Of a stretch of 64,000 nucleotides of DNA, positions 25,892 through 33,655 are shown piece by piece; the first letter of the stretch is position 1; every line of letters starts with the position of its first letter. The stretch is from Asticcacaulis machinosus. Its GTDB lineage: Bacteria; Pseudomonadota; Alphaproteobacteria; Caulobacterales; Caulobacteraceae. The stretch is taken from contig NZ_JAQQKV010000001.1 of NCBI RefSeq assembly GCF_028550435.1, positions 620,001 to 684,000 of the forward strand, read 5' to 3'. The position numbers and the translations under genes were made by a program. Below the pieces are notes generated by a model. That model was not told the origin of the DNA. It searched no databases and worked only from the letters and a program-made list of their open reading frames with translations.

Positions 25892-28795
25892 TCAGCCACC
25901 GCCCAGACGGTTCAGGGCATCCTGGTAATTGGCGATCTGCTTGGTCAGATAAGCCGGCACAGTGCCGCCGGTCTTGCCCTTTTGATCAGCCTCTTCGGAA
26001 CTGTCGCCGTAGCGCAGGTATCGATAGGCGCTGCGGACGTTTTTCATCGCGTCTTCGAGGACTTTTTTGACGGACTCAAAATCGTCTTCGTTGGCGATAT
26101 TGAGATTGCTGTCGAGATTCAGGCCGAACATTTTCACGTCCTTGCCGCCCTTTTTACTCGATTCTGATGCGGTTAATGAGGCCGCATTGGTGACCAGTCC
26201 TTCGCTTAAGCCCAGACTGTCGAGCGCATCCTTACCCTCACCGCCCCGTATGATTTCGATCTCAGCGCTAGCGTATTTGGGCGAAATTGTCAGCACGGAT
26301 TCGGGCTTGCCCAGCACCTTTGTGACCTTGACATCCATCTTATAACCCGACGCGCGATTGATCTTGGCGGCCAGACTTTCCAGAGTGTCCTTGGCCTCGA
26401 TGACAATCTTTTTCTTTGAACCGCTCTTAGGATCGCGAATATAAAATTCATCCCCCGGCCGTGCGGTTGTATTGGCCACAAGACTGGACGAATCCTTATA
26501 TTGCAAGGTTCCGGTCGGCAGGCCCAGCTTATCCAGAATGCTGGAGGAGTCCTTTGATATCGCAATCGCGTTGGGGTTAACCTCGCCGTTCTTGCCGGTA
26601 TAGCGCGTCTGCCATTCAACATCGCCGCTATCGACATCAAGACGCGCCAGAACGGCATCCTTTTCACCGATCTTGGTCGTACCATCAATGGCGCCCTTAG
26701 TCTGGAAGGCAATCCACGCCTTGCCATCACTGAACGTTACCTTGGCGTTTTGTTCGCCCTCTGAGGAGCCATAGAATGACACCCGGTCTTCAGACGTGTC
26801 GCTCAGGTCGGTGCTAACCGACAACGCATAGGCATCCTGCCCCCCCGTATAGGCATTGCCCACCGCAACACCGTCCATAAGCTTGGGGTTCGATCCGGTC
26901 GCCGCGGCACTTTGGTTAGCGCTACCGCCGACATAGACCTTACCATCATAGACCGAAACCGAACTGATCGAACCGCCGCCCAGATTACCCAGATTGCGCG
27001 TTTCAGACAGCACAGGCTTGCCTGACGTCAGATCATAAGACCGCAAAACCGCATTGCCGTTTTCATTGGCCGCGACATAAAGCGTATTGCCATCAACGGT
27101 CATGGCATTGGCCGCGTCGGTGCCGCTGGTGCCGAACTGGGTCGTTGACTGATAGCTGCCCGTCGCCGAAAATTTCATGACATAGGCGTCCCAGCCACCC
27201 GCGCTGGTGACGCCTTGGGCTGTCGAACCGGCATCGGTCGCGCCAGTCATAGTGCCTTGAGCGCGCCCGCCGACATAGACGGCCCCATCATTACCAAATG
27301 ACACAGACAGCGCTTCATCCATCCCGATAGAGCCACGACGCTGGGTCCACAACTCTTCACCTGCTGCATCAAAAACCGTGACAAAACTATCTGAAATGCT
27401 TTCATTATAGCCTTTGGTCGTCTCATATGTGGAGGTCGTATAGGTCTTACCATCCGCACTGGTAAAGGTCTTGGTGGTCTGGATACCCAACTCCCCCGTC
27501 ACCGAGCCTGCAATGGCGACCTTACCATCGGAGCTGACCGTCATAGCCATTCCGGACGCCTGATCTGCAGCGCCAAGGGTGCGGGTATAAAGCACCTTAC
27601 CGGCAGAATCATATTTGATCAGAGCAACATCCTTGGTGCCCTTGATCCCCTGCCCGTCAACTTCGCCGTCAACATCCGCCAGCACATAGACCGAACCATC
27701 CGCCCCGGACACGGTCTGGCGCACATTGGTAATGTTTTCTTCCAGTACGGCCTGCCCCGTCCGCCCTTCTGACCAATAGGTGTCAGTCACGCCGGCCACC
27801 GCCGTAGACGGATTAGTGCCCGAAATATCGGCCTGAAATTTCACAAGTTGAGTCGACAGATCGTTCAGCGTGTCAGGATCATCCTTGTCGTCATTATCGG
27901 TATCGCCGCTGGTTTGCACGACATAGACCGAATCAGCCATCTGAGCCGCTGAAAAGCGGACAAGCTCCGTGGTTGTGCCCTGAACCTTAAGCGAAAAGGT
28001 ATCCACACCGCTGTTGACCGTAACGTCTTTTTCACCGACCTTGATAGTCTCAGCCTTGGCCGGCGTGCGTTCAACCGCAAAACGGGTGGTGGCACCGGCG
28101 TCTTTGAGCTTTGAATTGATGAAGTTCACGACATTACCCATTGAACGGGTCGTTGTGCCCATCTCGGACAAGTCGATTTCAATGCTTTTCGGCGCATAAA
28201 GCCCCGCGGTCGGCGGGTTAATGGCAATATTAAACTTAACGTCACCCTCAAACGCCTTCACCGAAGAGGTGACCGAGCCCTTATGGATATCCTTGGCGAC
28301 ATAGGTGGCGTCGGTACGCGCCACGCCAGTCGTGCTTTTCAGCTTTTCAGTCAGCGCCCCCTGAACCAGTCCCACATGTTCAAGCGTTGAGTCAGCAACA
28401 TAGTCCTGAATCTCCGACATGCCACTGGTGAACAGGCGCTGCAAGGTGCGCATCATGGTCGAGGTCGTCGTATTTTCCTGCGTCTTGTTGGCAATCCTCA
28501 TCAGGGTGTTCAGCCCCTGATAGAGCGTGAACAGCTTTTTGTAGTCCTGAGACGCGCCGGCCAGATCGAGTGACACATTGGATTCTTTGATAAACTTTGA
28601 CCCGGCCATGACTTTTTTGACCAGCTCGTCTGAGCTGGCCGCACCGGATTTTGATTCCCACGGCGCGCTGGGGGCCTTGGTAGTGCCTGTGGGGGAGTTG
28701 GTCGTTGTCGCGGTGCCAAGCGCTGCCGCGCCGGTTTTCACACCGGCCTTGGCATTATAAAAGCTTAGCAACATATTGGCATCAAGGCCGATCAC
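25892..28795 (-). CDS. Large flagellar-locus protein, FlaEY-like
   Basis: A 967-residue protein at the end of the flagellin cluster, in the position and size class of Caulobacter FlaEY, which affects flagellin expression and filament assembly. That match is from memory and context. The N-terminal 130 residues are helical. Residues about 365-700 hold repeats of the SBBP beta-propeller type, such as DVALIKYDSAGKVLYTRTLG and DSFVTVFDAAGEELWTQRRG. After this come Ile-rich segments like the Flagellin_IN repeats of FliD (KDTLESLAAKINRASGYKMD), then a C-terminal helix (SVKKVLEDAMKNVRSAYRYL). There is no signal peptide, so export by the flagellar system is possible. It is transcribed alone, after a terminator. 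Confidence 0.7.
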   Translation of the reverse strand: MIGLDANMLLSFYNAKAGVKTGAAALGTATTTNSPTGTTKAPSAPWESKSGAASSDELVKKVMAGSKFIKESNVSLDLAGASQDYKKLFTLYQGLNTLMRIANKTQENTTTSTMMRTLQRLFTSGMSEIQDYVADSTLEHVGLVQGALTEKLKSTTGVARTDATYVAKDIHKGSVTSSVKAFEGDVKFNIAINPPTAGLYAPKSIEIDLSEMGTTTRSMGNVVNFINSKLKDAGATTRFAVERTPAKAETIKVGEKDVTVNSGVDTFSLKVQGTTTELVRFSAAQMADSVYVVQTSGDTDNDDKDDPDTLNDLSTQLVKFQADISGTNPSTAVAGVTDTYWSEGRTGQAVLEENITNVRQTVSGADGSVYVLADVDGEVDGQGIKGTKDVALIKYDSAGKVLYTRTLGAADQASGMAMTVSSDGKVAIAGSVTGELGIQTTKTFTSADGKTYTTSTYETTKGYNESISDSFVTVFDAAGEELWTQRRGSIGMDEALSVSFGNDGAVYVGGRAQGTMTGATDAGSTAQGVTSAGGWDAYVMKFSATGSYQSTTQFGTSGTDAANAMTVDGNTLYVAANENGNAVLRSYDLTSGKPVLSETRNLGNLGGGSISSVSVYDGKVYVGGSANQSAAATGSNPKLMDGVAVGNAYTGGQDAYALSVSTDLSDTSEDRVSFYGSSEGEQNAKVTFSDGKAWIAFQTKGAIDGTTKIGEKDAVLARLDVDSGDVEWQTRYTGKNGEVNPNAIAISKDSSSILDKLGLPTGTLQYKDSSSLVANTTARPGDEFYIRDPKSGSKKKIVIEAKDTLESLAAKINRASGYKMDVKVTKVLGKPESVLTISPKYASAEIEIIRGGEGKDALDSLGLSEGLVTNAASLTASESSKKGGKDVKMFGLNLDSNLNIANEDDFESVKKVLEDAMKNVRSAYRYLRYGDSSEEADQKGKTGGTVPAYLTKQIANYQDALNRLGGG

Positions 28796-28892
28796 GACAA
28801 CTTACCCTTTGAGGCATCAATTTGATACTCAACTATGCCCGAACAAAGCTTAAGATTCGTAAACGAATGTCGTGAAATCCTTTTTGCGCCAA

Positions 28893-28925
28893 ACAAAAGA
28901 AAACCGGCCAGAACGATCTGACCGG
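28893..28925 (-). terminator. Intrinsic terminator of the divergent flagellin gene
   Basis: On the minus strand a helix with arms ACCGGTCAGA and TTCTGGCCGGT is followed by TTTTCTTTT. It lies 30 bases after the stop of the flagellin at 28955 and separates that gene from the FlaEY-like gene. Confidence 0.88.
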
Positions 28926-28954
28926 TAAAATAGCACGCAAATGACAGACGAAAC

Positions 28955-29791
28955 TTAGCCGCCCTGGAACAGGCTCAATATGACCTGCGGCCCTGAGTTG
29001 GCGATAGACAGGGCTTGCGTCCCCAACTGCTGCTGAACCTGCAGGGCCTGAAGTTTGGCGCTCTCCTTGGCCATGTCGGCATCGACCAGATTACCGATAC
29101 CCGCCGTCAGCGAGTCCGTCAGTTTGGAGACAAAACTCAAATGACCATCGATTTGTTTGGCCTGAGACCCCAGCGCCCCTAAGGAAGCGTTGACGTTCTG
29201 GATAGAGCTGTCAAGCTGCGTCAGTATATTAGTGGCCAGAGTCGCACTCAGGATGGTGCTGTTCGATGTCAGGGTGACAATCGTGCCCCCCAGTGACAAA
29301 TCGCGTGTAGACAGGGTGATATTGGCCGTGGCGTCCGCATCGGCGATAAACTGAATACCGTTTGGCAGGCTGCCGTCCAGAATATTGGCGCCGTCGAAAT
29401 TGGCGCTATTGGTTGTCTGACGGATCTGATTTAGCAGGGCGCGATAGTCAGCATTAAGTGCGTTACGCGAGGCTGAATCGATCGACGGATCCATCGCCGA
29501 CACGACCTTTTCACGCAATTCAACCAGAAGATCCGAAATCGTTTCGCCGGCCGCCAGCGACACATCCGAAATGGACGCCGCCCGGTTAAGGCTGGAGGTT
29601 ACTGCCGCTAATGAACTGACGTCAGCGCGTTGCCCCTGCGCGATAGCATAGACCGAGGCATTATCCTTGGCGCTGTTGACGTTAAGACCGGTTGAAATTC
29701 TGTTTTGAACACCGTTAAGATTACTCGTGGTGTTATTCAGATTTTGCAAAGCGATCATGGCAGACTTATTCGTATGCACACTGACCGTCAT
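28955..29791 (-). CDS. Divergent flagellin (FljJ-like)
   Basis: A 278-residue flagellin with the conserved ends: MTVSVHTNKSAMIALQNLNN at the start and DADMAKESAKLQALQVQQQL-GTQALSIANSGPQVIL at the end. It lacks the outer D2/D3 domains, as usual in this group. Compared with the other two flagellins it is the odd one, in the central region and at the start (VHTNKSAM against VNTNVGA). In Caulobacter the divergent flagellin FljJ works as a co-repressor of flagellin translation, so that role is a reasonable inference here. GGAGG precedes the ATG. Confidence 0.9.
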   Translation of the reverse strand: MTVSVHTNKSAMIALQNLNNTTSNLNGVQNRISTGLNVNSAKDNASVYAIAQGQRADVSSLAAVTSSLNRAASISDVSLAAGETISDLLVELREKVVSAMDPSIDSASRNALNADYRALLNQIRQTTNSANFDGANILDGSLPNGIQFIADADATANITLSTRDLSLGGTIVTLTSNSTILSATLATNILTQLDSSIQNVNASLGALGSQAKQIDGHLSFVSKLTDSLTAGIGNLVDADMAKESAKLQALQVQQQLGTQALSIANSGPQVILSLFQGG

Positions 29792-29844
29792 GATCTTACC
29801 TCCATAAATTCTGCGCCCCGTGATCCAATAGCTGAACCCTAAAA

Positions 29845-29861
29845 TGCCGGTATTTTCGGCA
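29845..29861 (-). promoter_or_regulatory. Leader hairpin of the divergent flagellin
   Basis: In mRNA sense, the arms UGCCG and CGGCA enclose AAAAUAC. It lies about 54 bases before the start codon. It is the same type of AAAAU-loop hairpin as in the leaders of the other two flagellins. No -24/-12 promoter is visible here; the promoter of this gene is unassigned. Further upstream, at 29909-29922, is a GGTTAA-CA-TTAACC palindrome. Confidence 0.5.
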
Positions 29862-29991
29862 CAGGGAATCGGCGCGACTCACAGTCTTAAAAATTATGGT
29901 AAGCAAAAGGTTAACATTAACCAACGACTTTATCCGTACATCTTGCGATGCACGGTGACAATTAACCGATATCAGACATCAGAACTTTATT

Positions 29992-30339
29992 CTAAATATC
30001 TGTTTTAATGACAGAACCTGCGCGATAATTCGCGTCATGCTTCATGTCTAATAATTCTTTACGCGGCAACTGACTAACCACCTGCCCGGTGACGCGGTTA
30101 ATGGCTTTATAGACAAAATCGCCAGTGTCAGGATCAATTTCGACCACGAGTTTGAGCTGATAAGCCAGAGGCTTAGCCGCCTGCTCGCTCTTTGAGCCCT
30201 TGGGCGATCCGTTATTATCCGCTGAACCTTTGCCGGCGCCAGCTTTTACAGTATTCGGCAATTCCTTAGGTACATCAGGAACAGCTCTGACGGGAGTTAC
30301 GTCTGAAACCTGAGGTACGCCTGATACATTATTGATCAT
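29992..30339 (-). CDS. flaG: FlaG family flagellar protein
   Basis: A 115-residue protein of the FlaG family. The first 65 residues are low-complexity (Lys, Gly, Ser, Pro) and the C-terminal part has the family pattern LVVEIDPDTGDFVYKAINRV and QVVSQLPRKELLDM. FlaG proteins influence filament length; the exact mechanism is not known. It lies between the divergent flagellin and flagellin A on the same strand. The ATG follows AGGAG with almost no spacing, which is poor; no other start is visible in the frame. Confidence 0.82.
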   Translation of the reverse strand: MINNVSGVPQVSDVTPVRAVPDVPKELPNTVKAGAGKGSADNNGSPKGSKSEQAAKPLAYQLKLVVEIDPDTGDFVYKAINRVTGQVVSQLPRKELLDMKHDANYRAGSVIKTDI

Positions 30340-30437
30340 CTCCTGCTACGCTTCACCTTGGGAGATCCGAAACCTTCGGAATTCGATGAAACGCCCTCTG
30401 TTGATTGGACCGCGCGTTCCGCGGCCTGATTGAGAGA

Positions 30438-30466
30438 GGAAGGCAGCGCCTTATGCGCCGCCTTCC
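30438..30466 (-). terminator. Hairpin terminator of flagellin A
   Basis: In the transcript, GGAAGGCGGCGC and GCGCUGCCUUCC pair over twelve bases with one G-U, around AUAAG, nine bases after the flagellin A stop. The sequence that follows is UCUCUCAAU and not a full U run, so termination may be partial and allow read-through to flaG. Confidence 0.6.
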
Positions 30467-30474
30467 CTTCCGAA

Positions 30475-31305
30475 TTAACGGAACAAGCTCAAAACAGTCG
30501 AGGTCGACTGGTTGGCGATCGAGAGCGCCTGAATGCCGAGCTGCTGCTTGGTTTGCAGAGCCTGCAGTTTAGCGCTTTCCTTAGCCATGTCGGCATCGAC
30601 AAGGTTACCAATACCGGCTTCCATGGCGTCCTGAAGCTTCGAGACGAAGCCCGCATGGTTTTCAAGAGCCTTAGAGGACGTACCCAACTTCGACAAAGCC
30701 GTCGACACGTTCTTGATGGACGTATCGATCGTGGCCAGCAGGTTGCTGGCCGATGTGGCTGTCGAGAAGGTCGCGTTCGTTGCCAACGAGATGATGGAAC
30801 CGCCCAGAGACATATTCTGGCCAGAAACCGTCAACGTACTCGAACCCTTAGCATTAGCCAGAGCCTTGATATTGGCATCCGAGCCGTCAACCAGGTTAAT
30901 CCCGTTGAAGGTCGCATTGGTGAGGGTTTTTTTGATCTGATCGCGGATAGACGCAAAGTCTTCCTTCAGAGCGTCGCGGCTGGTGGTGTCAAGGCCGGTG
31001 TCCGAAGCCGCCAGAGCCTTTTCCTTCAGTTGCGTAAGCATGTCGGAAACCGATTCGCCGGCCGCCATCGACACGTCAACGACCGACTGGCCGCGCGACA
31101 GTGACTCTGATACAGCGTTCAGCGCGCTGACTTCCGAACGCTGGCTTTGCGCGATAGCAAAGATAGCGCCGTTGTCCTTAGCCGAACCGACTTTCAGGCC
31201 CGTATTGATACGTTCCTGAGTGGTCGCCAGAGAAGCATTGGTTTTGTTGAGGTTTTGCAGAGCAATTGCTGCACCGACGTTCGTATTAACGCTATTGAGC
31301 GCCAT
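30475..31305 (-). CDS. Flagellin A (FljK-like, major filament subunit)
   Basis: A 276-residue flagellin with D0/D1 domains only. It starts MALNSVNTNVGAAIALQNLN and ends QALSIANQSTSTVLSLFR. The ATG at 31305 follows AAGGA at nine bases; the frame above it is not flagellin-like. It is very close to flagellin B (both have the DTGLDT-SRDALKEDF block), so these two probably make most of the filament. The central Ser/Thr-rich part is the likely site of sugar addition by the FlmG-like enzymes nearby. It has a sigma-54 promoter, a structured leader and its own terminator. Confidence 0.95.
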   Translation of the reverse strand: MALNSVNTNVGAAIALQNLNKTNASLATTQERINTGLKVGSAKDNGAIFAIAQSQRSEVSALNAVSESLSRGQSVVDVSMAAGESVSDMLTQLKEKALAASDTGLDTTSRDALKEDFASIRDQIKKTLTNATFNGINLVDGSDANIKALANAKGSSTLTVSGQNMSLGGSIISLATNATFSTATSASNLLATIDTSIKNVSTALSKLGTSSKALENHAGFVSKLQDAMEAGIGNLVDADMAKESAKLQALQTKQQLGIQALSIANQSTSTVLSLFR

Positions 31306-31331
31306 GATTCTATTCCTTCTAATAGATGTAA

Positions 31332-31365
31332 CCAGCGACATTTTGTCTGCTGGCGGCATTTTGCC
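31332..31365 (-). promoter_or_regulatory. Tandem AAAAU-loop hairpins in flagellin A leader
   Basis: In mRNA sense there are two hairpins. The first, GGC-AAAAU-GCC, lies at the predicted 5' end. The second has arms CCAGC(A)GAC and GUCGCUGG, with one bulged A, around AAAAU. Both lie between the predicted start of transcription and the ribosome site. FlbT, encoded nearby, binds flagellin leaders in Caulobacter, so these are candidate targets. Confidence 0.6.
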
Positions 31366-31377
31366 TGAGCCGAAGGA

Positions 31378-31393
31378 TGCAAAGGCCGCGCCA
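31378..31393 (-). promoter_or_regulatory. Sigma-54 promoter of flagellin A
   Basis: In the minus sense the sequence TGGCGCG-GCCT-TTGCA fits the -24/-12 consensus, with GG and GC ten bases apart. The start of transcription would be near 31367, giving a leader of about 62 bases. Sigma-54 control of flagellins is established for Caulobacter. Confidence 0.85.
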
Positions 31394-31501
31394 GATCGCG
31401 CGCCATAAGAAATTTTATGTAAACCTATGAAATATTAGAGTTATATGTTTGTTAATTATGATTTTTGACGGTAATTTCTGCCGAGTAAAAATAGCCAAAT
31501 A

Positions 31502-31533
31502 GGCAATATTTGCCCACGACGGCAAAATATGCC
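31502..31533. promoter_or_regulatory. Paired ftr-like palindromes upstream of flagellin A
   Basis: GGCAATATTTGCC (31502-31514) and GGCAAAATATGCC (31521-31533, flanked by C and G) are two AT-centred palindromes, 19 bases apart. They lie about 135-166 bases upstream of the sigma-54 start. This is the place and type expected for the ftr sites of the activator FlbD, as I recall them. The regulator gene is not in this window. Confidence 0.6.
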
Positions 31534-31536
31534 GCC

Positions 31537-31580
31537 TAAAAAGGCTGCCGGAGGAGATGGCGTAACCACCCCACTCCGGC
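31537..31580 (-). terminator. Intrinsic terminator of flagellin B
   Basis: On the minus strand, arms GCCGGAG and CTCCGGC, with an inner partly paired segment, are followed by AGCCTTTTT. It begins nine bases after the flagellin B stop. Confidence 0.7.
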
Positions 31581-31588
31581 CAATGCGA

Positions 31589-32422
31589 TTAGCCCTGGAA
31601 CAGGCTGAGGATCGTCTGCGGCGCCTGATTGGCAATAGACAGAGCCTGAATGCCCAACTGCTGCTTGGTTTGCAGCGCGGTGAGCTTGGCGCTTTCTTTA
31701 GCCATGTCGGCATCCACGAGGTTTCCGATACCCGCTTCCATGGAATCGACAAGTTTTGAAACGAACGTAGAATGAGCCTCCAGAGACTTTGACGATGTTC
31801 CCAGACGCGACAGCGCCAGAGAGACGTTCTTCACGGAGCTATCCAGGGTAGACAGCAGGCCACTTGCCGACGTCGCCGTCGAGAAAGTCGCATCTGACGC
31901 CAGAGACAAAATCGTTCCACCAAGGGAAAGATCCTGCGCCGCCACCGTCAGCTTATTCACCCCGTCTGCCGAAGCCAACGCATTGATACCATCAGCGCCC
32001 GCCTCGATCAGATTGATACCATTGAAGACCGCATTCGAAATCGTCTTCTTGATCTGGTCACGCAACGACTGAAAATCTTCCTTCAGGGCGTCACGGCTGA
32101 CCGTATCAAGACCGGTATCCGAAGCTGATAGAGCTAACTCCTTCATTTGGGTAAGGATATCCGAAATCCCTTCGCCCGCCGCCATCGCCACATCCACAGC
32201 GGACACAGCCCGACTCAGCGAACCCGACACCGCCCCAAGCGCTGCGACATCAGCGCGCTGACTTTGGGCAATCGCATAAACCGCACCATTGTCTTTTGCG
32301 CTGGCCACTTTCAGGCCGGTGTTAATACGGTTCTGGGTTTCCGAAAGATCCTTATTCGTTCTGTTCAGGTTTTGGAGCGCGATCATTGCGCCCACGTTGG
32401 TGTTGACCGATACGTTTGACAT
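31589..32422 (-). CDS. Flagellin B (FljK/FljL-like)
   Basis: A 277-residue flagellin nearly parallel to flagellin A. It starts MSNVSVNTNVGAMIALQNLN, shares the DTGLDT-SRDALKEDF block, and ends QALSIANQAPQTILSLFQG. AAAGGA precedes the ATG at 32422; 37 codons of open frame above it cover the leader and are not coding. It differs from A mostly in the variable middle. Own sigma-54 promoter, structured leader and terminator. It lies downstream of flaF, in the order flbT-flaF-flagellin also seen in Caulobacter. Confidence 0.95.
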   Translation of the reverse strand: MSNVSVNTNVGAMIALQNLNRTNKDLSETQNRINTGLKVASAKDNGAVYAIAQSQRADVAALGAVSGSLSRAVSAVDVAMAAGEGISDILTQMKELALSASDTGLDTVSRDALKEDFQSLRDQIKKTISNAVFNGINLIEAGADGINALASADGVNKLTVAAQDLSLGGTILSLASDATFSTATSASGLLSTLDSSVKNVSLALSRLGTSSKSLEAHSTFVSKLVDSMEAGIGNLVDADMAKESAKLTALQTKQQLGIQALSIANQAPQTILSLFQG

Positions 32423-32458
32423 CGGGTGTTCCTTTCCATTCTGGTCGGGGATTTTGCG

Positions 32459-32489
32459 CGGCGATTTTGCCGAAAAGCCATTTTGGCTT
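32459..32489 (-). promoter_or_regulatory. Tandem AAAAU-loop hairpins in flagellin B leader
   Basis: In mRNA sense, AAGCC-AAAAU-GGCUU sits at the predicted 5' end, followed after two bases by CGGC-AAAAUC-GCCG. A third AAAAU (GCGCAAAAUCCCCG) follows without pairing. The design mirrors flagellin A, although the stem sequences differ. Confidence 0.6.
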
Positions 32490-32500
32490 GCGTTAACCAT

Positions 32501-32516
32501 AGCAATGCCAATGCCA
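32501..32516 (-). promoter_or_regulatory. Sigma-54 promoter of flagellin B
   Basis: In the minus sense, TGGCATT-GGCA-TTGCT matches the -24/-12 consensus closely. The start of transcription would be near 32490, so the leader is about 68 bases long and begins with the first AAAAU hairpin. Confidence 0.87.
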
Positions 32517-32623
32517 GCGCGCGTCGCCGCCATTAATTATTTAATCAGTTGAAATTAAATGATATTTTGAAATTGAAAACGGCGAGAATCAGATGACTCC
32601 CGCCGTTCAAATTTTAATACCTA

Positions 32624-32653
32624 GGCAATTTTGTCCTAAAGGCAAAATTAACC
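32624..32653. promoter_or_regulatory. Paired ftr-like sites upstream of flagellin B
   Basis: GGCAATTTTGTCC (32624-32636, inside TAGG...CCTA) and GGCAAAATTAACC (32641-32653) are imperfect versions of the paired sites at flagellin A. Their distance to the predicted start (about 134-163 bases) is almost the same. They overlap no gene; flaF ends just beyond. Confidence 0.5.
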
Positions 32654-32670
32654 CCGCAGCTTGCGCGTAT

Positions 32671-33081
32671 TTAGCCCAGCGACCCGCGTACACGGCTGGC
32701 AAACGCGCCATCAGCCGCACCTTGCGCCTGATTTTGCGGCATAAGCCCCTGCATGATGATACGATTGACCTCAATCAGCGGCGCAATCTCATCCTTGTTA
32801 CGCATGACCAGCGAGGTGTGCTTTGACACCCAGATCGACAGCGAAATAATCTGGGCCCGCAAGGGCTCAGGCAGGCCATTGGTTGGCGAGGCGCAATCCA
32901 TGCCAAATACCGACCACATGCGCCGGTTCCAGTCGAGCGCATGAATACGCACCTGAAAATTAGACGTATCGGCGGCCTCCGCCTCCATGAGCGCGCGGGT
33001 CACCTGCCCAAACAGGCGATATTCGGTTTGACGAGGATCCTCCGCACGAGCGGCCGTTCTCTGATACGCCTGAAGTGACAT
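32671..33081 (-). CDS. flaF: Flagellar protein FlaF
   Basis: A 136-residue FlaF. In Caulobacter it couples flagellin secretion to flagellin translation and is needed for filament assembly, opposing FlbT. The family start [20 protein letters not shown] and the core [19 protein letters not shown] are clear. It lies four bases after flbT, so the two opposing regulators are made from one message. Confidence 0.95.
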   Translation of the reverse strand: MSLQAYQRTAARAEDPRQTEYRLFGQVTRALMEAEAADTSNFQVRIHALDWNRRMWSVFGMDCASPTNGLPEPLRAQIISLSIWVSKHTSLVMRNKDEIAPLIEVNRIIMQGLMPQNQAQGAADGAFASRVRGSLG

Positions 33082-33085
33082 TTAT

Positions 33086-33481
33086 CTACTCTTTAGCCCC
33101 TAAAAGTGCATCTTCGTAGTCTACCATCTTACGACACCCCATAAGGGCCTTGTAATACTCATGCGCCATAATGCTTTTTGACACAGCCACACATTCGGCC
33201 AAAACTGCCGGATTTGAGACAACGCTCATGAATTCAGTCATTCGCCGCAGGAACTCGTCATAATATTTGTCAGCCCCGGATTCATCGAGATACATCATCA
33301 TGACCGGGAAATAGATATGGCGGGCGGGCGAATTGGCCTCATGCTCCTGCATGATGTCTTTTTCACGTAAGACCGAGGCTTTGTTTTGCAGGATCAGTGA
33401 ACAGCGGCGATCCCCGTTTTGCACGACGGCACCATTTAAAACGAACTTCTCTCCGGGCTTCAGAGACAGTTTCAAAGGCAT
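33086..33481 (-). CDS. flbT: Flagellin post-transcriptional regulator FlbT
   Basis: FlbT binds the 5' leader of flagellin mRNA in Caulobacter and lowers its translation and stability until the hook is complete. The 131-residue protein has the family start MPLKLSLKPGEKFVLNG and the core SPARHIYFPVMMMYLDE. I chose ATG 33481 since it has GAGGAA seven bases upstream; the frame runs five codons further. It is first in flbT-flaF and divergent from the FlmG-like genes. Confidence 0.95.
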   Translation of the reverse strand: MPLKLSLKPGEKFVLNGAVVQNGDRRCSLILQNKASVLREKDIMQEHEANSPARHIYFPVMMMYLDESGADKYYDEFLRRMTEFMSVVSNPAVLAECVAVSKSIMAHEYYKALMGCRKMVDYEDALLGAKE

Positions 33482-33565
33482 AAAGGCATTCCTCAATCTG
33501 AAGCCGGTGCGAATCTTAGACCAAGTTCTACCCCCGACCGGGTTAACATCAGGTTCACGCTTATT

Positions 33566-33600
33566 CCGCCTTTATATTTGGAGTCCAAATTTATAGGCGG
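33566..33600. promoter_or_regulatory. 35-bp dyad between flbT and the glycosyltransferase genes
   Basis: Arms CCGCCTTTATATTTGGA and TCCAAATTTATAGGCGG match at 15 of 17 positions around a single G. It lies 56 bases before the glycosyltransferase start and 85 before flbT. A candidate operator or cruciform for divergent control. A TTAA-N7-TTCA, one base off the CtrA consensus, lies next to it at 33543-33557. Confidence 0.6.
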
Positions 33601-33655
33601 TCACTGCACGAATCCTTATATCTACACTGCCACGACAAATCCTGCGGAGCTAGTC

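Noticed and set aside
29909..29922. GGTTAACATTAACC as a CtrA site of the divergent flagellin
   Set aside because: It holds TTAA half-sites, but the spacing (2 bases) is not the CtrA spacing of 7; left as an unassigned palindrome.
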